A stretch of DNA of 64,000 nt from Paenibacillus sp. LS1 (GTDB lineage: Bacteria > Bacillota > Bacilli > Paenibacillales > Paenibacillaceae): the NCBI RefSeq assembly GCF_026013365.1, contig NZ_JAPDOE010000001.1, positions 992,001-1,056,000 on the forward strand. Reading direction: 5' to 3'. The notes under the pieces were generated by a model. The model was not told where the DNA came from. It saw nothing but the letters and a program-made list of their open reading frames with translations, and searched no databases. The position numbers and the translations under genes were made by a program. Shown piece after piece: positions 16,962-25,060 of the stretch. The first letter of the stretch is position 1. The number at the start of each line of letters is the position of its first letter.

Positions 16962-18419
16962 ATGCCTGTTAAAAGCGGCGCACAGTATCTTGAACGAATT
17001 AATGCCCAGTCCGTCCCCTGCTGGTACAAAGGTAAGCTTATTACTGGAAAACGCTCTGAACATGTTGCATTTTCTGGCTTGATGGAGACTCAGAAATACA
17101 TGTATGATCTGCAATCTGATCCTCAATTTGCGGGAACGATGACGTATGCCTCGCCGGCAGACGGTAAACCTGTGGGCATATCCTTCCTGCCTCCAACCAG
17201 TGTCGACGACCTCCGTAAACGCCGGGAAGGGATGAATATCTGGGCGAATGTGCATCATGGTTTTCTTGGTCGCTCACCCGATTACATGAATACAGCCATT
17301 ATGGCCTTTTACACAGGTGCGGATCTCCTGAACGAATTATCTCCCCAATATGCAGAAAATCTCAAGAATTATTATGCGTACTGCCGTGACCATGATATCA
17401 CACTATCCCATGCTTTCATTCAGCCACATGCCAGCAAAATATCGGGTCAAATGGATGCTACTGAGGATGCTATTGCCGCGAAGGTCGTAGATCGCACTGA
17501 GGAAGGTCTCATTATTAGCGGTGCATTCATGATGGCTACCCAAGCTGCAACTTCGGATGAGATTTTTGTCTATCCTTCACCTTCTCCTGCCCCATTTGAT
17601 GATGAGAACCCATTTGCATTTTCCTTTGCTGTCCCGAATGATCTGCCAGGAATCAGTCTGGTATGCAGGGATACCTACGCAGCCGAATCTCATGCCAACT
17701 ATCCCCTAAGTTCCAGATATGAAGAAATGGATAATATCGTCATCTTTGACCGGGTGCTCGTTCCGCATGAACGAATATTTTTTGCAGGAAGTGAGGAGAT
17801 GTCCTCCCGTCTCTTCAGTGGCAGTCATTTTCATATTCATGCCGGTCATCAGGTATTGTGTCGTTATATTGCGAAGACGGAATTTATTCTTGGTACACTC
17901 CAGCTTCTCACGGATACCCTAGATCTGAATACGGAGACACATGTTATAGAAAAAACAGCACGTGTATTCGCGGGTCTTGAATCGTTAAAAGCGTTGGCCT
18001 TGGCTGCGGAAGCAGGTGCCATCCCTGATGGACGCGGATTTGTGTTACCTGCACCCAAACCATTGATGGCAGCCAATCTCCTTTTTCCAAAACTTTATCC
18101 TGAGATGATTGAAATCCTGCAACTCTTGGGTTCAAGCGGGGTGATTATGGTGCCTCAGGAAGAAGAGTTTCAATCCAATATCGCTCCTTCACTGAATATA
18201 TATCTTAAAGGAAACGATATGACTTCTCACGAACGCAACGCGCTGTTCCGCCTGATCTGGGAACTTGGGGCGGGATCATTCGGGGGCAGACAGACCCAAT
18301 TCGAACGATTCTTTTTTGGCAATACCATTACGGTATCGAATCGATTGTTCTCCGCCTGCAACAAGGATCAGACGAATCGTCAGCTCGTTCGTGATTTTCT
18401 GACTAACACCAACAAATAA
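16962..18419 (+). CDS. HpaB-family flavin-dependent aromatic monooxygenase
   Basis: A 485-residue protein of the 4-hydroxyphenylacetate 3-hydroxylase (HpaB) oxygenase family, which uses reduced FAD delivered by a separate reductase. It shows the acyl-CoA-dehydrogenase-like fold signatures: N-terminal domain MPVKSGAQYLERINAQ, VHHGFLGRSPDYMNT, SHAFIQPHAS, the beta-domain sequence EEMDNIVIFDRVLVPHERIF, and the C-terminal helical bundle with AGSFGGRQTQFERFFFG. AGAGGTGAAT precedes the ATG. The upstream Fur box implies induction by iron limitation. The substrate is unknown: phenolic degradation, or modification of a catechol-type metabolite, are both possible. No HpaC reductase is adjacent; the convergent flavodoxin or nitroreductase could supply electrons, but this is speculation. 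Confidence 0.85.
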   Translation: MPVKSGAQYLERINAQSVPCWYKGKLITGKRSEHVAFSGLMETQKYMYDLQSDPQFAGTMTYASPADGKPVGISFLPPTSVDDLRKRREGMNIWANVHHGFLGRSPDYMNTAIMAFYTGADLLNELSPQYAENLKNYYAYCRDHDITLSHAFIQPHASKISGQMDATEDAIAAKVVDRTEEGLIISGAFMMATQAATSDEIFVYPSPSPAPFDDENPFAFSFAVPNDLPGISLVCRDTYAAESHANYPLSSRYEEMDNIVIFDRVLVPHERIFFAGSEEMSSRLFSGSHFHIHAGHQVLCRYIAKTEFILGTLQLLTDTLDLNTETHVIEKTARVFAGLESLKALALAAEAGAIPDGRGFVLPAPKPLMAANLLFPKLYPEMIEILQLLGSSGVIMVPQEEEFQSNIAPSLNIYLKGNDMTSHERNALFRLIWELGAGSFGGRQTQFERFFFGNTITVSNRLFSACNKDQTNRQLVRDFLTNTNK

Positions 18420-18439
18420 GAGAACTAACAGATCATTTT

Positions 18440-19006
18440 TTAAACCAGATGGTCATAGACCGTCATCAGTTCAGAGGCTGGTCTGCTTGCATCCATATCC
18501 CGCATAGCAGGCTGGTCTCCGTAACCGATATGAAATACCCCGAGCACCTTCTCTTCACTATTCAAGCCCATCAAATTCATAAACACAGGATGTTGTTGAT
18601 AATCATTGATCTTCCAGACGGCATTCAAGCCCTGTTCCGCAGCCAGAATAGTAAAGCGTTTGCTCCAGGCTTTGGCGGGTAGAAGATCATCCTCACGGGC
18701 ATTGGTAGGCGCCACGACAACCAGATGGGCAGGGATGGCTTCCGTGTATTGATATGTAGCCCAGTCGCCGTAGAAATCGGCCAGATGGGGTGGATAGCTC
18801 TGTCTGACCGCTTCCAGATAAAGTTGACGTCCTTCGCCTGCGAACAACATAAACCGCCAGGGTTCTGAACTCAGTACATATAATGAAGGATCTGCTTCAT
18901 CAAGCAGCTTTCGTATAACCGACTGTGGTACGGGCAACGGACTGAATTCGCAAGCTCCTGTACGTCTTTTGCCACTGCTTATATCTTGACTTAGACCGGT
19001 AGACAT
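18440..19006 (-). CDS. Nitroreductase-family FMN protein
   Basis: A 188-residue member of the nitroreductase superfamily, an FMN-dependent NAD(P)H oxidoreductase. Recognisable are a Ser/Arg-rich N-terminal FMN-phosphate region (SGKRRTGACEFSPLPVP), SSEPWRFMLFAGEGRQ and the late GIGYGD-like stretch (VLGVFHIGYGDQPA). The usual RRS motif appears as KRRTG. It is the last gene of a Fur-controlled operon: flavodoxin, unknown gene, then this gene 51 bp on. It ends 20 bp from the convergent monooxygenase gene with no obvious hairpin between them. Substrate is unknown. Confidence 0.8.
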   Translation of the reverse strand: MSTGLSQDISSGKRRTGACEFSPLPVPQSVIRKLLDEADPSLYVLSSEPWRFMLFAGEGRQLYLEAVRQSYPPHLADFYGDWATYQYTEAIPAHLVVVAPTNAREDDLLPAKAWSKRFTILAAEQGLNAVWKINDYQQHPVFMNLMGLNSEEKVLGVFHIGYGDQPAMRDMDASRPASELMTVYDHLV

Positions 19007-19057
19007 GGGAACTCCCCTCCTCTATCTGCATGATATATGGTTATCCTTCGACCATCT

Positions 19058-19864
19058 TCACATCAACCATGTTTTCTTCGGTTCGGCAGCTTCTGTTCTC
19101 CAGCGATCTACCTCTTCGTGTATCCGTGCTTTATCACGCGTTGTAAACCGCTCCGACTCCACCACTTCTGCTTGTGGCATGCTATCACGTATCAAGCGAA
19201 TATAGTCCATGGAACGTACCAGCGACTGGCGTCCAGGGATGTATCTGATCTTGCGACCTTCCAGCAGGCAATAAATCTCGATCATACCCGGTAATTTACC
19301 GAAGGCTTCCCAGCAGAAAGCACTGACCATATGCTGAAATGCCTCAACCACGTTCGGATCATGGACAACCATATATTTCTGAACAAGCAGCGAATCCCAG
19401 CCTTCTGGTTGCCAGGCCGCCTGAAATATCATCGATAAATGCATGGATAATGAAGGTAACTCCGTTCTCCACTGTTCAAAAAGAATGGCTGGATGCTTCA
19501 GATCATCGTTCATTGCAATAGCGAGCGACAATTCATCCGTAATCTTGTTCTTCACATCCCAGTAATGGAGGACAGATTCGAAACCAGTTGTCTTCTTGGG
19601 CCACCACTTCTCAAGTAAATACTGTATGGGTACCTCTTTTCGAACATCGGGGTCGAGACTGTAAAAGGCATTGACCGCATGGCTGACCGCATACTGTACA
19701 CGGTGCCTCCATTGCAGAGGAGAACGTTGCTCAGACACCGGTTCAGGGCGGATGAATCGGTGTGGGCTGCGCAGCATCTCTTCCAATCTGTAATCTTCAA
19801 GCAGACGTCCAGGAAGGTCATTCCTTCCGACCGGCATCGCTGCCTGAACATTATGTCTTAACAT
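19058..19864 (-). CDS. Uncharacterised protein in the flavodoxin operon
   Basis: A 268-residue protein I do not recognise with confidence. It has no signal peptide or membrane segment; it is rich in W, R and E with several conserved-looking patches: SPHRFIRPE, LQWRHRVQYAVSHAVNAFY, ESVLHYWDVKNKITDEL, AILFEQWRTELP and VEVY-like MIEIYCLLEGRKIRYIPG. The last resembles the E-x-K strand region (EIYCLLEGRK) of PD-(D/E)XK nuclease-like folds, together with the N-terminal arginine-rich start, but this is a weak resemblance. It starts 5 bp after the flavodoxin stop codon, so it is in the same Fur-controlled transcript. AGGTGTCCTAAAG-type sequence precedes the ATG. Confidence 0.65.
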   Translation of the reverse strand: MLRHNVQAAMPVGRNDLPGRLLEDYRLEEMLRSPHRFIRPEPVSEQRSPLQWRHRVQYAVSHAVNAFYSLDPDVRKEVPIQYLLEKWWPKKTTGFESVLHYWDVKNKITDELSLAIAMNDDLKHPAILFEQWRTELPSLSMHLSMIFQAAWQPEGWDSLLVQKYMVVHDPNVVEAFQHMVSAFCWEAFGKLPGMIEIYCLLEGRKIRYIPGRQSLVRSMDYIRLIRDSMPQAEVVESERFTTRDKARIHEEVDRWRTEAAEPKKTWLM

Positions 19865-19869
19865 GACCT

Positions 19870-20322
19870 TTAGGACACCTGTAATCCGGCAGCAGCGAAA
19901 CGTTTGCCAAAGTCACGGCATGTATCCTTCTCCTGCTCAAGCGGACTGTATTCAATCTTTAACATCTCTGGAGATACCTCCGCCCCACGCTCTTGCAGCT
20001 TGGCAGCCGCGAGATCAACTGCACCGCAGAACTGCTCATACGAGGTGTCACCACTACCGAACACCGCAGCTCTCTTTCCACTCAGATCAAGCTCATCCAG
20101 CTCCTCATAGAAATCCAGGAATTCATCTGGCAACTCCCCGTCTCCCCAAGTGTAGACGCCGATCATGAATCCGTCATAGTCCAATACATCAGCTGCATTA
20201 CAATCCGTTACGGATTTCAGGTCTGCCTCGTGGCCTCCCTGTGAAATTCCTTCCACAATCAGTTCTGCAATTTCTTCTGTATTTCCCGTCATACTCGCAT
20301 AAGCCACTAACAATTTAGCCAT
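19870..20322 (-). CDS. Flavodoxin
   Basis: A 150-residue FMN electron carrier that substitutes for ferredoxin when iron is short. The FMN phosphate loop is YASMTGNTEEIA (residues 8-19), followed by the WGDGELPDEF loop and the GSGDTSYEQFCGAVD segment around the isoalloxazine. The length is normal for a short-chain flavodoxin. Its promoter contains a Fur box, fitting expression in iron starvation. It is first in an operon with an unknown gene and a nitroreductase. A ferredoxin/flavodoxin-NADP reductase elsewhere in the window (36359-37381) could be its redox partner. Confidence 0.93.
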   Translation of the reverse strand: MAKLLVAYASMTGNTEEIAELIVEGISQGGHEADLKSVTDCNAADVLDYDGFMIGVYTWGDGELPDEFLDFYEELDELDLSGKRAAVFGSGDTSYEQFCGAVDLAAAKLQERGAEVSPEMLKIEYSPLEQEKDTCRDFGKRFAAAGLQVS

Positions 20323-20396
20323 CTATTTTTCCCTCACTTTAGTTTGATCATGTTATATTCTCTCTCTGAAGAAAGAATGAATTTTGAATTAACAAA

Positions 20397-20426
20397 ATCA
20401 TATGTGATAATGATTATCATTGTCAA
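20397..20426 (-). promoter_or_regulatory. Fur-box promoter of the flavodoxin operon
   Basis: On the minus strand TTGACA (20426-20421), an 18-base spacer and TATGAT (20402-20397). A perfect Fur palindrome TGATAATGATTATCA occupies 20405-20419, exactly between the -35 and -10 elements, so Fur binding would block polymerase. Confidence 0.9.
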
Positions 20427-20614
20427 ATTAAATTTTTGGTTATCTTTGTTTTTCAGTATATGGTGCACATTGAATTTCAACACAGCTAAAATACTTACTC
20501 CTTTCAGGACAGATTCGTTTGCTTCCTTCAATCCCCCCGTTCCCAACTGGCGTCCAAGCCCTTTTTTGTTGTACAATAGTATCCAAATGACTTTTGAAGG
20601 ATGGATAAATCATT

Positions 20615-21478
20615 ATGTACGTAGCTAAGAATTGGAAGGACTATGAAGTAATCGATACAGGAGGCGGCGAGAAACTGGAGCGTTGGGGAGATGTCATTTT
20701 GCGCAGACCCGATCCTCAGATCATCTGGCCCCTTGAGCAAGAAACGAATGAATGGCGTCAGGCGCATGGCCACTACCATCGTAGCTCCTCCGGTGGCGGT
20801 AACTGGGATATGAAAAAGCCCATTCCCGAGCGCTGGACAATCGGATACGAAAACTTGAAATTCCATATTAAACCGACCAGCTTCAAACATACCGGCCTGT
20901 TCCCTGAACAAGCGGCTAACTGGAGCTGGATGATGGATAAAATCTCCAATGCAGGACGCCCTATTTCTGTCTTGAACCTGTTTGCATATACAGGCGGAGC
21001 AACGGTAGCCGCTGCTTATGCAGGCGCTTCTGTAGTACACGTGGATGCAGCTAAAGGCATGGTTCAATGGGCCAAGGAAAATGTTCAATTATCCGGACTG
21101 GCTGATCGCCCTGTTCGTTTTATTACAGATGATGTATTCAAATTCGTACAACGGGAACAACGGCGCGGAAATCGTTATGACGCTATTATTATGGACCCTC
21201 CTTCTTATGGCCGCGGTCCGAATGGAGAGACATGGAAGCTGGAAGAGAACCTTTATCCTTTCCTGAAGTCATGTATGACGATTTTGTCGGATAATCCATT
21301 ATTCATGCTGGTTAACTCCTATACCACAGGCATCTCCTCCACGGTTCTGCGCAATATGCTGACCATGACGATGTCTTCCCAGTACGGTGGTCAAATTACT
21401 GCAGGTGAAATTGGTCTGCCGATCACACGCAGTGGTCTTGATCTGCCTTGTGGTATTCTGGGCCGTTGGGAGTCCTAA
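20615..21478 (+). CDS. RlmI-type class I SAM methyltransferase
   Basis: A 287-residue SAM-dependent methyltransferase resembling the C-terminal part of 23S rRNA m5C methyltransferases of the RlmI/RlmKL type. It has the SAM-binding motif SVLNLFAYTGGATVAAAYAG, acidic VHVDAAKGMVQWA, and the catalytic loop DAIIMDPPSYGRG. It lacks a PUA RNA-binding domain and has an aromatic N-terminal part (GHYHRSSSGGGNWDM) instead. It is translated just ahead of a pseudouridine synthase gene, 2 bp apart, which supports an RNA-modification role. The exact target base is unknown. Confidence 0.85.
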   Translation: MYVAKNWKDYEVIDTGGGEKLERWGDVILRRPDPQIIWPLEQETNEWRQAHGHYHRSSSGGGNWDMKKPIPERWTIGYENLKFHIKPTSFKHTGLFPEQAANWSWMMDKISNAGRPISVLNLFAYTGGATVAAAYAGASVVHVDAAKGMVQWAKENVQLSGLADRPVRFITDDVFKFVQREQRRGNRYDAIIMDPPSYGRGPNGETWKLEENLYPFLKSCMTILSDNPLFMLVNSYTTGISSTVLRNMLTMTMSSQYGGQITAGEIGLPITRSGLDLPCGILGRWES

Positions 21479-21480
21479 TC

Positions 21481-22203
21481 ATGTCAGAACATCGGCATGG
21501 TCACGATGCGATTCCGATTTTGTTCGAAGACAACCATTTATTAGGTATTACGAAGCCTGTCAATGTACCTACTCAGGAAGATGCATCAGGCGATCCGGAT
21601 TTGCTTACATTGCTGAAGCAGGATCTGAAAGAGCGATATAACAAACCCGGTAATGTCTATCTCGGGTTAGTGCACCGACTTGACCGTCCTGTTGGAGGGG
21701 CAATGATCTTCGCCAAAACATCCAAAGCAGCTTCGAGATTGTCCGAGACTGTAAGGGGACGTCATTTCCGTAAAATATATGCGGCTGTTGTTCATGGCAA
21801 GTTGCCTGCACAGCAGGGAACGTTAAAGCACACGCTGCTGAAAGATGCACGCACGAATATCGTTACGGTTGTGCCTAAGGGTACAGCTGGCGGTAAGGAT
21901 GCCGTTCTGGATTACAGAGTTATTGGGGAGACAGACCGATATAGCCTCGTTCATATCGAACTGCACACCGGCAGATCTCATCAGATTCGGGTGCAAATGA
22001 AAGAAATCGGCTGTCCTCTCTACGGAGATCAGAAATACGGTGCAGGCGTCAATAAACCCGGACAACAAATTGCTCTGTGGTCTGTGATTGCAGCTTTTCC
22101 TCATCCGGTTACCAAGGAAGAAGTTATTTTGCAATCTTTGCCTGAAAGAGAATTTCCTTGGGCAGAATGGCCAGCTGCTGTGTACCAAAAAGCTTTTGAA
22201 TAA
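21481..22203 (+). CDS. RluA/RluD-family RNA pseudouridine synthase
   Basis: A 240-residue enzyme that isomerises uridine in rRNA or tRNA. The catalytic aspartate is D68 in the motif LGLVHRLDRPVGG, followed by KTSKAASRLSE and the late RTGRSHQIRVQM-like box (LHTGRSHQIRVQMKEIG) and GDQKYG. There is no S4 domain. The frame is open 11 codons upstream, but the start at 21481 follows the methyltransferase stop by 2 bp with TTGGGAG as ribosome-binding site. It forms an RNA-modification pair with the methyltransferase. Confidence 0.9.
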   Translation: MSEHRHGHDAIPILFEDNHLLGITKPVNVPTQEDASGDPDLLTLLKQDLKERYNKPGNVYLGLVHRLDRPVGGAMIFAKTSKAASRLSETVRGRHFRKIYAAVVHGKLPAQQGTLKHTLLKDARTNIVTVVPKGTAGGKDAVLDYRVIGETDRYSLVHIELHTGRSHQIRVQMKEIGCPLYGDQKYGAGVNKPGQQIALWSVIAAFPHPVTKEEVILQSLPEREFPWAEWPAAVYQKAFE

Positions 22204-22269
22204 CTTCTATAAGTACGTGTTCAAACAGACTGGTTTTCAGTAGTTTTTTTGAACAACCTCTATAAGTGC
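22193..22269 (+). repeat. Near-direct repeats flanking a hairpin at the end of the pseudouridine synthase gene
   Basis: Two 24-mers, 22193-22216 and 22246-22269, agree at 20 of 24 positions (shared core TTTTGAA-AAC-TCTATAAGT), 53 bp apart. Between them GTTCAAA (22219-22225) pairs with TTTGAAC (22248-22254), with ACTG/CAGT inside. The first copy includes the gene's stop codon. A similar TTTTTGAAC-ACCTCTA stretch occurs at the end of the galactanase gene (7731-7748). Confidence 0.4.
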
Positions 22270-22298
22270 ACAGGATCAGGTCACATCTGTCCATATCA

Positions 22299-22337
22299 CG
22301 TGTCGTTCAGATCCTGTATCTGAACGACACGTTTTTT
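22299..22337 (+). terminator. Strong terminator after the RNA-modification pair
   Basis: Perfect 14-bp stem (CGTGTCGTTCAGAT with ATCTGAACGACACG), 5-base loop, then six Ts. Confidence 0.92.
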
Positions 22338-22379
22338 AATATTTTCAGCTACATACCTAAGCTATAGAGAGGAGACATC

Positions 22380-22727
22380 ATGATGACCCCATTTACCAAA
22401 CAAGTCATTGCGATCATTGCGGCGATTCCTGAAGGTAAAGTGATGACTTACGGTCAGATTGCAGCCCACGCCGGAAGTCCAAGAGCCGCGAGACAAGTCG
22501 TACGAATCCTGCACTCGATGAGCCGCAAGGAACGTCTGCCCTGGCACCGTGTCGTTAATGCAAAAGGCGAAATCTCCATACCGGACGAACACTCGCGCAT
22601 GATGCAGGAAACAGAACTGATTAGCGAGGGTGTCGAGTTTCAACTGAACGGAACCATAAACCTCAAACAGTTCGGACATGAGCCCGATCCTGTATTTCTT
22701 TTCGATCCATCGGCCCAGTCCGAATAA
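22380..22727 (+). CDS. Alkyltransferase-like DNA repair protein (ATL)
   Basis: A 115-residue protein of the MGMT family in which the reactive cysteine motif PCHRV reads PWHRV (LPWHRVVNAKGEI), the hallmark of alkyltransferase-like proteins. These bind O6-alkylguanine without repairing it and flag it to nucleotide excision repair. The helix-turn-helix and recognition region is visible (GKVMTYGQIAAHAGSPRAARQVVRIL, arginine finger R). GAGAGGAGA precedes the ATG at 22380; a second ATG follows directly. It is a single gene flanked by two terminators. Confidence 0.92.
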   Translation: MMTPFTKQVIAIIAAIPEGKVMTYGQIAAHAGSPRAARQVVRILHSMSRKERLPWHRVVNAKGEISIPDEHSRMMQETELISEGVEFQLNGTINLKQFGHEPDPVFLFDPSAQSE

Positions 22728-22751
22728 GACGTCTCCCCTCGTATCGCGCAC

Positions 22752-22815
22752 AAAAAAAGAAAACTCCAGCGGTTATGGGCTCCCCCATTTCAACTGCTAG
22801 AGTTCTCTTTTTTTA
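22752..22815 (-). terminator. Bidirectional terminator between the ATL and MFS genes
   Basis: AAAAAAGAAAACTC...GAGTTCTCTTTTTTT with inner AGCGGTT/AACTGCT pairing; runs of A and T on both sides serve both strands. Confidence 0.85.
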
Positions 22816-22830
22816 TTTATCCGATATTCG

Positions 22831-24342
22831 TTATGCTGTTGCCGTCACTTTTTCCTGTTCTACAGTACCAGGTTCAATAGCTGGTTTCGTTTTACGGATA
22901 AAGAATGCCATGATCAAAGCAACCACGGTCATTCCTGTAGCAACGATGAATGCATAGTTTACACCGTAAATCGTTGCATCTGCCGTAGCAGCTAACATCG
23001 CTGTCTTATCATTCGGATTAACCTGACCCGCAGCCACTGCATCAGCCAGATGTGTTTTGAGCTTACTGCTCATGATGGTCACGAGAATGGCTGTACCGAT
23101 CGCACCAGCAACAGTACGCAATGTATTGGACATCGCTGTACCATGCGCGTTCAGACGCTGAGGCAGTTGATTCAGACCTGCTGTCTGGATCGGCATCATC
23201 AGCATCGACATACCGAACATACGAGCCGTGTAGATGAACATCATGTAACCATAAGTAGTATCTATTGCCAAGCGACTCAGTCCAAAAGTTGTAATTGCCG
23301 TAATGGCAAGACCTGCAACCGAAAGCCAGCGTGCGCCCACTTTATCAAATATGCGACCTGTAATTGGGGACATAATCCCCATCAATATCGCACCCGGCAT
23401 CATCAGAAGCCCTGATTCAATCGGTGAGAATCCACGAATGTTTTGCAGGAAAATAGGAAGCAGGATCATCCCTGCAAACATTGCCATCGTCACGAGCATA
23501 TTGATGATCGTTGTTAATGTATACATATTGTACTTAAAGATACGGAACTCGAGGAGCGGATGATCTGTTGTCAGCTGACGAATAACGAACAGAATCAGGG
23601 ATATCGCACCTACAACCAGGCATCCAATGACAATTGCACTGCCCCATCCATCGGTACCCGCATCACTGAATCCGTAGAGCAAACTACCAAAACCAAGTGT
23701 AGATAAAATAACACCTGGGTAATCCAGTTTAGGTCTGGACTGACGTGTTACATTTTTGACAAAAGCAATACCAATTGCCGTTGCAATAATAGAGAATGGC
23801 AAGATGATGTAGAACAACAATCTCCAGGAATAATGCTCAACCACATAACCTGAAAGTGTAGGCCCAATCGCAGGAGCCAGAATCATCGCAATCCCCATGG
23901 TTCCCATGGCCTGACCGCGTTTCTCAATCGGGAAGATGGTCAGGAATACAACGGTCATAAGAGGCATCAGAATACCTGCACCAGCAGCCTGAATGACACG
24001 ACCTACCATCAGAATGGTGAAGGTTGGACTAAGACCACAGACTAACGTCCCTATGGTAAAGAGAGTCATGGCTGTAATAAAAATTTGACGTGTTGAGAAT
24101 TTCGCAATCAGATATGCCGTAACCGGAATCAGTACACCGTTGACGAGCATATAACCCGTAGTTAGCCATTGGGCTTTGTTAGCATTGATAGCGAGGTCTT
24201 CCATGATTTTAGGAAGCGCTACGTTCATCAGGGTTTGGTTCAGGAATGCCACAAAGGCACCAATTAACAATGCCGCTACAATTGGACCTTTCTTGATGTT
24301 GTCCATCGCAGAGGATGGAGCTGCAGCAGTAGTCGTACTCAT
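22831..24342 (-). CDS. DHA2-type MFS drug efflux transporter (EmrB/QacA-like)
   Basis: A 503-residue, 14-helix multidrug proton antiporter. Motifs: NQTLMNVALPKIMEDL (motif D1), WLTTGYML, the loop after TM2 AKFSTRQIFI, GRVIQAAGAGILMPL, and motif C-type GPTLSGYVV in TM5. The start ATG overlaps the stop of the upstream marR gene by 4 bp, so the two form one operon controlled by the MarR repressor. The C-terminus ends in a K/E-rich tail. The substrates are not deducible. Confidence 0.93.
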   Translation of the reverse strand: MSTTTAAAPSSAMDNIKKGPIVAALLIGAFVAFLNQTLMNVALPKIMEDLAINANKAQWLTTGYMLVNGVLIPVTAYLIAKFSTRQIFITAMTLFTIGTLVCGLSPTFTILMVGRVIQAAGAGILMPLMTVVFLTIFPIEKRGQAMGTMGIAMILAPAIGPTLSGYVVEHYSWRLLFYIILPFSIIATAIGIAFVKNVTRQSRPKLDYPGVILSTLGFGSLLYGFSDAGTDGWGSAIVIGCLVVGAISLILFVIRQLTTDHPLLEFRIFKYNMYTLTTIINMLVTMAMFAGMILLPIFLQNIRGFSPIESGLLMMPGAILMGIMSPITGRIFDKVGARWLSVAGLAITAITTFGLSRLAIDTTYGYMMFIYTARMFGMSMLMMPIQTAGLNQLPQRLNAHGTAMSNTLRTVAGAIGTAILVTIMSSKLKTHLADAVAAGQVNPNDKTAMLAATADATIYGVNYAFIVATGMTVVALIMAFFIRKTKPAIEPGTVEQEKVTATA

Positions 24343-24785
24343 ATGTTGTTCATCTCTCTTCCTTGTAACTTTTCAATCATTTGACTATGAATTCTAAGTA
24401 GGTGCTCAAGGTCTTCCTTCGAAATATCCAGAATGGGTGACACTCTTTCCATCCACAAATGGTGCGTTTCCTGCTGGGCCTGTTCTCCTTTATCCGTGAT
24501 TTGAAGTTTAACGGATCGGCGATCAGCATCTGAACGTGTCCGAACGATATACTCGCCCTTGACCAACCGCTCCACAACAGCACTCATGGAACTGCTGCCC
24601 ATATGGCATAGCTCAGCCACTTCGTTGATGCCGATGGAAGGACGCTCCCTCAGGATGGATAACACCATAAACTGGATCGAAGTCAGCTCGATCTCTTTGT
24701 TTTCATTCCAAAATGCTCGAAAAAGCATTTGATTCACTTGGCGGAACGAATTGATAATATAGAATACTTCATACGTATCAGTCAT
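24339..24785 (-). CDS. MarR-family repressor of the MFS pump
   Basis: A 148-residue winged-helix regulator with the MarR helix-turn-helix (GINEVAELCHMGSSSMSAVVERLVKGEYIVR) and wing (SDADRRSVKLQITDKGEQ). AGGGTGAAAC precedes the ATG. It is the first gene of a two-gene operon with the MFS transporter (4-bp overlap), and a 20-bp palindrome lies 29 bp upstream; autorepression with release by a drug ligand is the usual arrangement. Confidence 0.92.
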   Translation of the reverse strand: MTDTYEVFYIINSFRQVNQMLFRAFWNENKEIELTSIQFMVLSILRERPSIGINEVAELCHMGSSSMSAVVERLVKGEYIVRTRSDADRRSVKLQITDKGEQAQQETHHLWMERVSPILDISKEDLEHLLRIHSQMIEKLQGREMNNI

Positions 24786-24813
24786 TGTTTCACCCTTTTA
24801 CTTTTGGAATATA

Positions 24814-24833
24814 ATATTTCGTACACGAAATAT
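24814..24833 (-). promoter_or_regulatory. Palindromic operator of the marR-MFS operon
   Basis: ATATTTCGT-AC-ACGAAATAT: perfect 9-bp arms with a 2-base centre, 28 bp before the marR ATG. Spacing and symmetry fit a MarR dimer site. Confidence 0.8.
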
Positions 24834-24994
24834 CAGGGGAACAATTACTTATTATAACAAAAATATTTACATAGTCAACTCTTTACATATGATTTCATCA
24901 AAATAATATTAGGACATACTAAATGACATATATTCATGCCTTTAATCAACTAACTTGGACACAGTCTGTATCATATGTATTTTTCAAATAAAAT

Positions 24995-25038
24995 AACCAC
25001 AGGACTCCTGCATGAAACGAGCAGGCACACCTGTGGTT
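24995..25038 (-). terminator. Terminator after the second marR gene
   Basis: AACCACAGG and CCTGTGGTT close a stem with an inner CCTGC/GCAGG pairing, followed on the minus strand by ATTTTATTTG. The rest of the 24834-25060 gap is AT-rich with no gene. Confidence 0.8.
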
Positions 25039-25060
25039 GTTCAGAAAAATCAACATGGTA

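Noticed and set aside
20528..21088. 186-residue minus-strand open frame
   Set aside because: It lies entirely antisense to the methyltransferase gene, with no ribosome-binding site, and its protein has no recognisable pattern.
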